Made by a program: the position numbers and the translations under genes. Of a DNA stretch of 36,372 bases, positions 24,951 through 33,377 are shown piece after piece. The stretch's first letter is position 1; every line of letters starts with the position of its first letter. Below the pieces are notes generated by a model, which was given only the letters and a program-made list of their open reading frames with translations, did no database searches and was not told the DNA's origin. Source of the DNA: Oligoflexia bacterium (lineage in GTDB: Bacteria; Bdellovibrionota; Bdellovibrionia; JABDDW01); assembly GCA_034439615.1 (NCBI GenBank), contig JAWXAT010000015.1, forward strand, positions 1 to 36,372, read 5' to 3'.

Positions 24951-27909
24951 ATATATAAACAGAACATATTTCATAGTCGCTGGACTCTCATTACTGGGCG
25001 CGCTCATCTTGGGTTTCGGTCAGGCTTGCGGTAAGTCTGGTCAATCAATTTTAGCAACACGCGTAAGAGCGCCCAAACCGCTACCGCCCCCAGCATCACT
25101 GAATGCATTTCAACCGCCACTTGCTCCGCATTTAGTTTGCAAAATGTTTTTAAATTCTGCTCCAACGGTTTTTAGAACAATAGATAGTCAGCCAGCTAAA
25201 GAGGTTTTTGATTCTCGCGTATTACCCAAAGAAGATGAAAATTTCACCATTGATTGTCGAAACACTACAAGTGGTGTGGTTGACAATGTTAATAAGCTTG
25301 AGTTTAAAATTGAATTTCATGACTCAGATTTTTTACCTTTGGATTTAAAATCTACCTTAAAAAAAGATACAGCACCCATATTTAATTATGCAGTAAAAAA
25401 TGGCACTTACGTTGGTACAATTACAGCAACAGACACCTTAGGTTTAAAATCATCGCGTGATTTTTTACTTCAAGTTAGCTGTAACAACACTCAACCCATC
25501 ACTCTTAACATGAATAAACTTATTATTAAGCCGGTTCCTGAATTAGACCGCACCGCTGCAGATCAAAATCGCGCCACTGGAGATCGCTACGAATACAATC
25601 CGCGCGACCCAAATAGCCCTAGTGATATAACAAAATCTATTGTTGTTTTACCACCCGGTTCACCGGCCAATGAGCTTGATAAATATGTTTACTCATTTGA
25701 TTTTAACGGCGATGGATTATTTGACCCATACAAAGATGGCCGCATTTTTAAATCATGGTCTGAGATGCAAGAAAACTTTGATGATAACGATGGCGTGGTT
25801 GAAGAGGGTGACGGAAATCCATTCAATAGCGTGTTTAGTTATTTCCGCGGAAAATGCACACTCATCGACGATACAAGTTCACCCGGAAATAAAACATGTG
25901 AAAAAAATGCGAACAAAATACCGGTTATAAATACAAATAAAAGAGTTGGTGTTCGTGTTTTAGATTCTGTGTGCAATGTTTATCAAGAAGGTTTTATCGA
26001 TTACAATTTTGGTGTTGATGAGAACAACCAACCTTCGCTGCAAGCTACACCCACACCCGCTGTTCCAATTACAGATCAACCTTTTTACGAAGTTGCAGGA
26101 ATGTTCCCAAATCAATTGTTTGCTATATATTTAGTTGCTGACTGGTTACCTATACGTAATCCAGCCAACGGTGTAATGAATGACGATAAGCGCATTGATA
26201 ATATTCATTATGTTGGCGTCACACCTTTAAAAGAGCGCCTCAGCAATTCAGATCGATTTTTATTTCGCTTCAATAGAGGTATCGGTTTTACTGGGCAACC
26301 TCGACACCTAAGTACCGTTAGCATGCTAGGTAGTACAAAATATTTTAGTGAAGAAAACAGAGGAACTCATGGCATGCAAGTGGGCCTACTCTACCAAGAC
26401 CTCACTGTGGCCTCTGAAAGTTTATTAATAAAAGCTAAGATGTGTAAAGGTGGCGAGACAGCATATGATCCGCTAAATCCACGGATCATTACACCTTGCA
26501 TACAGTTTGTGAATGTTTCTGGCGCAAGCATGAGTGAAACCTCAGGCCTCTATGGCACTGACATTCGCTATGCTCCAAGTGACACAAATTCATGTGAAGT
26601 CGAATATCAAATTGTACGTACCGAGCCAGGCGCTGCGGCATGTTTACTTTCAGGTGGTGTAATCGATATTTTTCCTTCTGGGTTATTGCCACAAAACATT
26701 ACCGTACGCGAAGGTAAAGTTGTTGAGTGGGTAAATAACAATACCGCAGGTGCTGTACAAGGTACGCTTAAAATATATAGACAAGGCGCAACACCTACTG
26801 ATCTTACAGAAGTATTCAGCAAAACTATTGCTGTTGGCGCTCGAGAAATACCGCCCGAAAGTTTATTTGCGAATCCGGCAACATTTAAATATGAGTGGAT
26901 TTCATCAATCACAGCACCCAATCCACGAGTTGGTTTTGTAAGCGTTATCGAAGATACCACAACAAATCCCAACTCAAGCCCTACACCTACACCAACACCG
27001 GTGCCACAAGGTGGGCTCATCGACCTTGAAATTTCAGGTCAGCTACCAACAAAAACTACGCAAAAAGGTTTCAAAATTAACTTTAAAAATATTGCAACTG
27101 CCTCATCTGGTGAAGGCATTTTGCGCGTTTATTCTGCCACCAAGAGAACGCAAGCTGGGCAACTTTTGAGCGATGGCCTTGACTTAGATACACAAGGAAA
27201 TATCAAACTCACACAAATCGCTTCACCACTAACCCCTACAGTTTTTGATATCAGAATCGGACCCACGGCAACGGCTGAATTTTTATTTAATACACCGGGA
27301 GTTTATAAATACACATGGTCGCCAAATACATCAGATGCTGATGGCGGCTATATTGCCGTACTAGATACATTCGTACGGAATCAACCACGGCCATTTTCGA
27401 TGCAGATCGACGGTAAAATTAAATGTACGTCACTCGACAATGGCGCCGTTGAACCAGAGGGTGGCACGATCAAACTCGAAGATGCCGCCCCAACACCACG
27501 CGATCTTTCAACGAAAAAAGGTTTTAAAGTGATCTGGACTAATAGCAACACCGTTGGTGCCTTTGGAACATTAAAATTATTTGAAGCAGATTCAACAGTT
27601 ACCGGGGGTTTTAAACCATTTCTTGTTAATGGCGCTGCATTTGAAAGAGGAATTTCAATTAATTCTTCGACTGACTTTACCTTTACTGTACCGAAACTTT
27701 ACAAATATACATGGACAATTGGCAGTCAAACTATGGAGGGCACCATAAATGTTGTCGATGCCCTACCCACAAACCAACGGCGCTTTATGAAATTTGAAAG
27801 CGGACGATTTAATCTCAGAGTTGGAGAATCAGAAAAAGGAATTTGCGGTGAACCTGGTCCAGGCCCCGGCGATGATGGACCACCACCCAAAGAGCCACCA
27901 GCCTTATAA
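24940..27909 (+). CDS. lipoprotein with three degenerate cupredoxin-like repeats
   Basis: I do not recognise a named family for the whole 989 residues. The signal segment ends in LGFGQACGKSG with C30 as lipid site. Residues about 80-185 resemble an Ig/PKD-like beta-sandwich (NGTYVGTITATDTLG). Near 253 is an EF-hand-like loop, DFNGDGLFDPYKD. Three related repeats lie at about 572-672, 691-810 and 841-940. Each starts with a KG-x-K-V-x-W-like strand and ends with a strand such as LYKYTWTIGSQTMEGTINVV, the layout of a plastocyanin-like domain. The copper Cys is Trp and the His is lost. The C-terminus is Gly/Pro-rich. It overlaps the upstream gene by eleven bases. Confidence 0.78.
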   Translation: MASRYINRTYFIVAGLSLLGALILGFGQACGKSGQSILATRVRAPKPLPPPASLNAFQPPLAPHLVCKMFLNSAPTVFRTIDSQPAKEVFDSRVLPKEDENFTIDCRNTTSGVVDNVNKLEFKIEFHDSDFLPLDLKSTLKKDTAPIFNYAVKNGTYVGTITATDTLGLKSSRDFLLQVSCNNTQPITLNMNKLIIKPVPELDRTAADQNRATGDRYEYNPRDPNSPSDITKSIVVLPPGSPANELDKYVYSFDFNGDGLFDPYKDGRIFKSWSEMQENFDDNDGVVEEGDGNPFNSVFSYFRGKCTLIDDTSSPGNKTCEKNANKIPVINTNKRVGVRVLDSVCNVYQEGFIDYNFGVDENNQPSLQATPTPAVPITDQPFYEVAGMFPNQLFAIYLVADWLPIRNPANGVMNDDKRIDNIHYVGVTPLKERLSNSDRFLFRFNRGIGFTGQPRHLSTVSMLGSTKYFSEENRGTHGMQVGLLYQDLTVASESLLIKAKMCKGGETAYDPLNPRIITPCIQFVNVSGASMSETSGLYGTDIRYAPSDTNSCEVEYQIVRTEPGAAACLLSGGVIDIFPSGLLPQNITVREGKVVEWVNNNTAGAVQGTLKIYRQGATPTDLTEVFSKTIAVGAREIPPESLFANPATFKYEWISSITAPNPRVGFVSVIEDTTTNPNSSPTPTPTPVPQGGLIDLEISGQLPTKTTQKGFKINFKNIATASSGEGILRVYSATKRTQAGQLLSDGLDLDTQGNIKLTQIASPLTPTVFDIRIGPTATAEFLFNTPGVYKYTWSPNTSDADGGYIAVLDTFVRNQPRPFSMQIDGKIKCTSLDNGAVEPEGGTIKLEDAAPTPRDLSTKKGFKVIWTNSNTVGAFGTLKLFEADSTVTGGFKPFLVNGAAFERGISINSSTDFTFTVPKLYKYTWTIGSQTMEGTINVVDALPTNQRRFMKFESGRFNLRVGESEKGICGEPGPGPGDDGPPPKEPPAL

Positions 27910-27924
27910 AGTGGCAAGAGCCGC

Positions 27925-27944
27925 TTTTGCCTGCCTGGGCAAAA
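27925..27944 (+). terminator. possible hairpin after lipoprotein operon
   Basis: TTTTGCC at 27925-27931 pairs perfectly with GGCAAAA at 27938-27944 around a six-base loop, 15 bases after the stop codon. No T-run follows, so it is a weak or factor-assisted terminator at best. The stretch 27945-28152 also has an inverted repeat AGTAGTT/AACTACT at 28074-28089, a possible operator for the next gene. Confidence 0.4.
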
Positions 27945-28152
27945 CCACCCATACTTAAACAAACAGCTAAAACGGAAAATTCAAAAACGCCTGTTAGCGT
28001 ATGACAGTTGTCTAAGCCTGGTACACGCCAGATTGAATCTATTGAATTTGGCTGCTGACTCGTACAGAGTACTAGTAGTTTTAACTACTTAGCGTTTGTG
28101 CATGGTCATTGCAAAATCATGTGCTGGAGAGATGATTTATAAGGAGAAACCG

Positions 28153-28500
28153 ATGAAAATCACAGTAATGTTTTTAATGGCGCTTATATATGGTTCACAA
28201 GTTTTTGGTGCCGCGGAAGTAAAATGTAAATCCTCACATAGGTTTCCCTACAGTGTGGCCATTGAGGGACTTTCAAGTGAAAATAAGAAGCTTGTGACCA
28301 TCAAACGTAAAAATAGAATCGTATATCGTAATGTTGTAAAAGCACATGAACAAGCCAATCAGAAAGATTTTGTTTTAGGCCGTCAATTTGCGATGAGTAT
28401 TTCAAAAAGAAATTCTTTTGCCAATCTTAACGCCGTTGTACGTGAAGAGGGTGGTCGTAAAATGATTGCTGATGGTCACATGGCGTGTAAAATTTTGTAA
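28153..28500 (+). CDS. small secreted protein of unknown function
   Basis: I do not recognise this family. The ATG at 28153 follows AAGGAG at seven bases and opens a signal peptide (MKITVMFLMALIYGSQVFGA); an in-frame ATG at 28096 has no such site. The mature part of about 95 residues is basic, with two Cys (VKCKSS and HMACKIL) that could form a disulfide. In size, signal peptide, paired Cys and C-terminal MACR/MACK motif it resembles the product of 4725-5135, so the two may be distant relatives. Confidence 0.72.
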   Translation: MKITVMFLMALIYGSQVFGAAEVKCKSSHRFPYSVAIEGLSSENKKLVTIKRKNRIVYRNVVKAHEQANQKDFVLGRQFAMSISKRNSFANLNAVVREEGGRKMIADGHMACKIL

Positions 28501-28608
28501 GTTTGCGCTGAGTTAAAGATATTGTTAGCTCAGATTCTTCTTTGATCCGTTGAATGTTTCAAGTAGACTCTTGCCATATTAAAAATCAAAAAAATCGCAA
28601 GGGCTCAA

Positions 28609-30636
28609 ATGTCTCGTATAGCATCATGGACACACAACCTTAATCCAGAGCAATGCAAAGCTGCACTTCATAACGAAGGGCCGCTCCTTATTCTTGCAGG
28701 CGCTGGTTCAGGTAAAACCACAGTACTGGTAACACGGACAGGGCGTCTTATTGACGAGAAAAGAGCTGCACCCAAAGAGATCTGTGTGCTTACATTCACA
28801 AATAAATCAGCTCGTGAACTTAAAAATCGTGTGACGGCAAAACTTGGCGACCAAGCGCAAGGGGTTTGGGCTGGAACATTTCATTCTTTTGGGCTTCAAA
28901 TTCTTCGGCAATTTCACAAAGAGGCGGGGCTTCCTAAGTTTTTTGGAATACTTGATTCATCTGACAGCCAATCTCTTGTTAAAGAAATCATGAGAAACTT
29001 TAACCTTAGTGGAAAAATAGATTTTGATGCTGGTAAGTTATTATCTGTAATGGGTAACATGCGAGCCCTTGGAAAATCTGAGAACCCTCAAGACGATGAA
29101 TACAGTACGGCGGCAGAATGGTGTCTGCCCAAGTACATGAAAAAATTAAGTCAATTGGGAGTTGTTGATTTTGATAATCTCATTCAAAAACCTTTAGAGC
29201 TTTTTGATAAATCTAAAGAGGTTAAAGAACGGGTACAAAACGCTTTTAAGTTTGTGATGGTCGATGAATTTCAAGACACCAATAAACCACAACTGGCTTT
29301 GGTAACAAATGTTGTTGAAAAACATCTTAATATTGCTGTGGTGGGCGATGATGATCAATCAATTTACGGGTGGCGTGGGGCATGTATTGAAAATATTTTA
29401 ACTTTCCCGAGTTATTATGAAAAGTGTGCCGTAGTGAGGCTTGAGCGCAATTACAGATCAACTCCTGCAATTTTAAATTTGGCAAATGCTGTGATTTCAA
29501 AAAACGAGAAACGTCATGCTAAAAAATTAAAATCAGATCCAAATGCTCAAGAAGGTATTTTACCTGAAGTTTTTGTCTATGAATCTGAAGAAGAAGAAGT
29601 TGAAAGAGTGATTGGTGAAATCACAAATCTCAAACAAAGCGGCAGAGAACACCACGAGTTTGCAATTTTATTTAGGTCAAATAGTCAAGGAGCACTGCTT
29701 GAAGCTGAAATGCGCAAACAAGGTATTCCTCATCAAATCACAGGGGGCACTGCATTTTTTGACCGTAAAGAAATTAGAGATATTTTAGCGTATTTAAGAT
29801 CAGCTATTCGGCCTAATGAAGTTAGCTTTAGACGTATTCTCAATGTTCCTTCTCGTGGTATCGGAGAAGCTACTGTAGATCTAATAGCTGAATCCTCGAG
29901 TCAAAATAAAACATCTTTTTATAAAGCAGCAAAAGAGTGGAGAAATTCAGAGATTAATGAAAATGCGGGTCTTAGTATTGATCAATTGATAAAAGATCTC
30001 GACAGTCTTGTTCCTGATCTGGTTGCGACTGATTCAACGCCTGGTGATAAACTTATTAATTTTCTCACTCATATTGGGTACAAAAATTATCTTGAAAAAG
30101 AATCAAAAGATTCTCTAGCTTTTTCAAAGCGCTGGGGGCTTGTTGGAATATTTGCGCAAGTGCTTAATAAATTCGCAGCGCACAGTGGTCGCACTGAAAA
30201 AACCATTAAAGGTTTTATTGATGCCATGGAGCTTCGTGATAATCAAGATGAAGAAGATAAATCTTCTGTGAGTTTGATGACTCTGCATTCGTGTAAAGGT
30301 TTAGAATTTCCAATAGTTTTTATGGTTGGTATTGAAGAAGATGTAATACCCCATCGAACTCTCGGGTCAGATATTAGTGAGGAGCGCAGGCTTTTTTATG
30401 TAGGTGTGACGCGTGCTCAGGAACGCTTAATTCTCAGTCGTGCTAGGCAGCGCAAGCGTCACGGAAAACTTATTCCTTCAGCACCATCAAGATTTTTATT
30501 GGAAATTCCTAAAGAACTTTACAAAGAATATGAACTTGGTTGGCGCCCATTGTCAGGAGATGCTAGAAAATCGCTTCTAGAGGATCTTTATAAAAAACTA
30601 GCCTTTGATGCTACAAATGAAACTGGGAAACTATAA
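28609..30636 (+). CDS. UvrD/Rep-family DNA helicase
   Basis: This 675-residue protein is a superfamily 1A 3'-5' helicase. Motifs in order are: Q-motif region LNPEQCKAAL, Walker A LAGAGSGKTT, motif Ia LTFTNKSAREL, Walker B MVDEFQDTN, motif III GDDDQSIYGWRGA, motif IV LERNYRST, motif V SLMTLHSCKGLEFP, and motif VI YVGVTRAQERL. Length equals E. coli Rep (673) and is shorter than UvrD/PcrA (about 720), so Rep-like is favoured. It probably acts in replication restart or repair. AAGGG precedes the ATG. The next gene starts two bases after the stop. Confidence 0.93.
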   Translation: MSRIASWTHNLNPEQCKAALHNEGPLLILAGAGSGKTTVLVTRTGRLIDEKRAAPKEICVLTFTNKSARELKNRVTAKLGDQAQGVWAGTFHSFGLQILRQFHKEAGLPKFFGILDSSDSQSLVKEIMRNFNLSGKIDFDAGKLLSVMGNMRALGKSENPQDDEYSTAAEWCLPKYMKKLSQLGVVDFDNLIQKPLELFDKSKEVKERVQNAFKFVMVDEFQDTNKPQLALVTNVVEKHLNIAVVGDDDQSIYGWRGACIENILTFPSYYEKCAVVRLERNYRSTPAILNLANAVISKNEKRHAKKLKSDPNAQEGILPEVFVYESEEEEVERVIGEITNLKQSGREHHEFAILFRSNSQGALLEAEMRKQGIPHQITGGTAFFDRKEIRDILAYLRSAIRPNEVSFRRILNVPSRGIGEATVDLIAESSSQNKTSFYKAAKEWRNSEINENAGLSIDQLIKDLDSLVPDLVATDSTPGDKLINFLTHIGYKNYLEKESKDSLAFSKRWGLVGIFAQVLNKFAAHSGRTEKTIKGFIDAMELRDNQDEEDKSSVSLMTLHSCKGLEFPIVFMVGIEEDVIPHRTLGSDISEERRLFYVGVTRAQERLILSRARQRKRHGKLIPSAPSRFLLEIPKELYKEYELGWRPLSGDARKSLLEDLYKKLAFDATNETGKL

Positions 30637-30638
30637 AC

Positions 30639-31271
30639 ATGTCGTTAAAATTTAAAAAATTAATTTTTGCATTTTTAATTATTTTTGCATCACCTGTTGT
30701 AGCTCACGCATTTGGTTTAGAATTGCGTGGTAACTTTGGTGGTACTTTTGTTGACCCCGGTGGAATGAATCTTTTTTTGCGAAATAATGGGATCAAAGAA
30801 GTCTATGTGTACGGAAATGTGGGGGGAGACATTATTATATTCCCCATCATTGTACCTATCGGAGTTGGTGCGCGTTATGAGTACAATGGAGTTAAAGTTG
30901 ATGCCATAAATAAAGGTGCAATTAACGAAGGTGAGTTGCAAGCTGCAAAGTGGTCAGCACTTTTAACTGCGAGAATTGTACAGCCCGCTTTTTACGGCGG
31001 TTTGATTTTTACTTTAGGGGTTGATCATAAATCTACTTTTACGCTCCGAACACCCTCTGGCAAGCGAACCTATAACGACAATCAAGTTAATACTACGTAT
31101 TCCATTGGTTTTGATTCTGGGTTTAAAATTTTTAATATTAGATTAGGTTCAGAGGCTGGTTATCAAAGTTATGTTATTAAAGAAGTTAAAGGTTCAGCAG
31201 CAGGTAATAGCGGGATCAGCATTGATCTGAATGGTTTTTACGCCATGATACATATTGGAGTTGGATTTTAA
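30639..31271 (+). CDS. outer-membrane beta-barrel-like protein
   Basis: The 210 residues have a signal peptide (LIFAFLIIFASPVVAHA) and a mature part of alternating strands, such as LELRGNFGGTF, VGARYEYNGVKVD and FYAMIHIGVGF. It ends in Phe, the usual last residue of outer-membrane barrels. No named family is recognised. It is only two bases from the helicase gene, so it is co-transcribed despite having no clear link to DNA repair. Confidence 0.72.
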   Translation: MSLKFKKLIFAFLIIFASPVVAHAFGLELRGNFGGTFVDPGGMNLFLRNNGIKEVYVYGNVGGDIIIFPIIVPIGVGARYEYNGVKVDAINKGAINEGELQAAKWSALLTARIVQPAFYGGLIFTLGVDHKSTFTLRTPSGKRTYNDNQVNTTYSIGFDSGFKIFNIRLGSEAGYQSYVIKEVKGSAAGNSGISIDLNGFYAMIHIGVGF

Positions 31272-31309
31272 TAAAAAATACCCCGAGAACATTCAGCATG
31301 CTCTCGGGG
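31272..31309 (-). terminator. rho-independent terminator for porin gene
   Basis: CCCCGAGA (31281-31288) pairs with TCTCGGGG (31302-31309). On the minus strand the stem is followed by TATTTTTTATT, a good U-tract. It lies between two convergent genes and serves the leftward porin gene; the stem could also slow rightward transcription. Confidence 0.85.
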
Positions 31310-31315
31310 TTAATG

Positions 31316-32392
31316 TCACAAAGCCATTTGAGCATTAAGTATAACGAGGGTCCCGTCTCTGCCAGCCACCGGATTATATGTTCCTGATGAAACGTTAACA
31401 CCTGCTGTACTTGTTGATGAAGTACTACTCATGTTTTTAAGCACAGTACCAGCAAGTTGAATTTTTGCATTGTGACTATGAATTAAATAATTCAGCCCAA
31501 GTGTATAAGCACTTGATGATGAAGTATTTGGATCTGTAGTCACTTGAAAATTTTCGTAACGTAATGCTGGCTGAAATTTATCTGACACGTCATAGGCAAC
31601 TTCGGTGGTCATGCCGTTTCGATCGATGTCTAGCTCTTTAGCTTGTACACCTTCTGCTCGCAATTGTAACTCATCCCACTTAAAACGCAGATTTCCGCCA
31701 TATCGAGTACTACTTCCTACTACAGCTTGGGATTGTCCGTAAAAAGCTCCAGCTTTAAAAGCATCAGATATTTTATAATCAAGGCGTGTGTTTAAATCTT
31801 TAGAGTTATTCGTGTCATCAATATTTGCAGCATTTGAATTGACGTTTGGTTGACCGTTTGAAGCCATGAGTTTTGCTTGCAACGGGCCAAATGTTCCATT
31901 GAGCATCATTCCTATATCTCTGCGATCACCGAAGTATCGTGAGACATACGCTCTTTCAGGAAATAAAAGTTCAGATGATGAATCAAGTCCTTCTGAAGTT
32001 GTGGGAATTTTAAATTGACCAGCTACGATTTCAAGATCTGGATAAAGAGTAAAAGCTACTCCTAAATCTTGAAGTACTTTATTATCATTATTTGTAGATA
32101 CACTGCCTGAGCGAAGGGACTTTGCCGGATCAATCATTACAAACCAACGCGTGTTTTCTACGACTGATCCACTGAGTTTAAGTTCTGCGCGGCGAAGTCG
32201 GTAATTAAGGTGACTATCTCCTGTGCTACTCAGAATAGTTGTGTCATCAATCATCCAGGTTTGAAGAAGGACTCCTAGTTTAGCTTTTCCTTTTCCTACA
32301 GAGAGGGATTCCAATGGCACATCTTCAGCAAAACTAGAAGATGTTGCCAGTAGTGCTGTAATGGCGAATATAACCAAATTTATTTTATTCAT
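31316..32392 (-). CDS. OprP/OprO-like porin
   Basis: The 358-residue protein has a signal peptide (MNKINLVIFAITALLATSSS, cleaved near SFAED) and resembles the phosphate-selective porin O/P family. SHLNYRLRRAELKLSGSV and FVMIDPAKSL match the early strands, and DLEIVAGQFKIPTTSEGLDS with LLFPERAYVSRYFGDRRDIG is characteristic of the family. AAGGAGG lies upstream at good spacing. Substrate selectivity cannot be inferred. It stands as a single gene with its own terminator, next to the two-component system genes. Confidence 0.85.
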   Translation of the reverse strand: MNKINLVIFAITALLATSSSFAEDVPLESLSVGKGKAKLGVLLQTWMIDDTTILSSTGDSHLNYRLRRAELKLSGSVVENTRWFVMIDPAKSLRSGSVSTNNDNKVLQDLGVAFTLYPDLEIVAGQFKIPTTSEGLDSSSELLFPERAYVSRYFGDRRDIGMMLNGTFGPLQAKLMASNGQPNVNSNAANIDDTNNSKDLNTRLDYKISDAFKAGAFYGQSQAVVGSSTRYGGNLRFKWDELQLRAEGVQAKELDIDRNGMTTEVAYDVSDKFQPALRYENFQVTTDPNTSSSSAYTLGLNYLIHSHNAKIQLAGTVLKNMSSTSSTSTAGVNVSSGTYNPVAGRDGTLVILNAQMAL

Positions 32393-32507
32393 TAAAGGCC
32401 TCCTTAGTATGTTTATTTACTTACGTATTATGTATCCCAGAATTGGTCAAGGTACTGTTAGGACTGTATTATGATTTATTGGCTGGTGGTTTATTGGGTG
32501 TAAATTT

Positions 32508-33215
32508 TTAACTAGATTTTTTGAGTGATGCAAGATTGCTATTTAGCCAATGACGAATTTTTTGCAATTCTGTGTCATTGAGCCCAATAAAGTTTGCACT
32601 AATGAAATACAATCCTGCATTTGAAGGATCACGTGTGTAACCGGTGACACGTAAAATAGGTGGCTCGATGCCAATTTGTTGAAAAAACTCACTATTCACT
32701 TTAACTTTTGTATCCATAGGTGCAAAGAGGGGAGACCGTAAAGTCAATCCTCGCTCAGAAATATAAGTGATCTGTGTATCTACATCCCATTGAGCTTTGC
32801 GACGAACCGGACCTTCTGGAAAACTTGTAGTAGGTACTTGTACTGATTTCTTTTTGAGAAGTGCTTGAATTTTTCCAAGTAAAATCATGGGATCAATTGG
32901 CTTAATAATGTAATCATCAGCGCCACTGTCTAAGCCCAACTGAATATCTTTTTTATCACGACGACCGGTGAGCATTGCAATGGGAATGTGAGCAAATTTT
33001 GGCTTGCCACGAATAGTTTTAATGAGTTCATATCCAGAAACACCACCTGGCATATTAGCATCGGTGATGACCATATCAAACACTTCACGCTCCAGCTTGT
33101 CTAAACCATCTCGTGGATCTGTGCTTGTAACGACAGAGTAGCCAGAACTTTCAAGTATGTCCTTGACCAATTTTAAAGTTACTTTGTCATCATCAATGAA
33201 GAGAATATTAGTCAT
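32508..33215 (-). CDS. response regulator with PilZ-like output domain
   Basis: This 235-residue protein has an N-terminal receiver domain (1-120) with acidic pocket FIDDDK, phospho-acceptor D52 in MVITDANMPGG, Thr in IAMLTGRRD and Lys in YIIKPID. The C-terminal part (about 130-225) looks like PilZ: TYISERGLTLRSP fits the second motif, followed by strands and FISANFIGLND. PilZ domains bind cyclic di-GMP; the first Arg-rich motif here (VRRKAQ) does not fit RxxxR well, so binding is uncertain. GAGGA precedes the ATG. It lies just downstream of the hybrid kinase, probably in one operon, and may receive its signal. Confidence 0.82.
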   Translation of the reverse strand: MTNILFIDDDKVTLKLVKDILESSGYSVVTSTDPRDGLDKLEREVFDMVITDANMPGGVSGYELIKTIRGKPKFAHIPIAMLTGRRDKKDIQLGLDSGADDYIIKPIDPMILLGKIQALLKKKSVQVPTTSFPEGPVRRKAQWDVDTQITYISERGLTLRSPLFAPMDTKVKVNSEFFQQIGIEPPILRVTGYTRDPSNAGLYFISANFIGLNDTELQKIRHWLNSNLASLKKSS

Positions 33216-33248
33216 GTTCTTTCCTCACCCACTATTTCGGAACAATGC

Positions 33249-33377
33249 TCAAGAAGCTTGAGGAGTACTAGTCTTAAGGCTAGCTTCTAATTGATTCTTT
33301 GCTACCAAATAGGCACCTTCTAATTCATTTGTTAAATGAACGGCAACTCCTGAAATTACTCCAGACTTTCCTATTTC
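33249..33377 (-). pseudogene. detached C-terminal end of the HPt domain
   Basis: After the TAA of the hybrid kinase the same frame reads EIGKSGVISGVAVHLTNELE and continues through LVAKNQLEAS to a TGA. HPt domains usually continue after LCxxL with a Glu and an amphipathic helix of this kind. If the TAA were GAA (one base change), the product would be 890 residues with a full HPt domain. No start codon with a ribosome binding site lies here, so it is not a separate gene. Confidence 0.75.
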
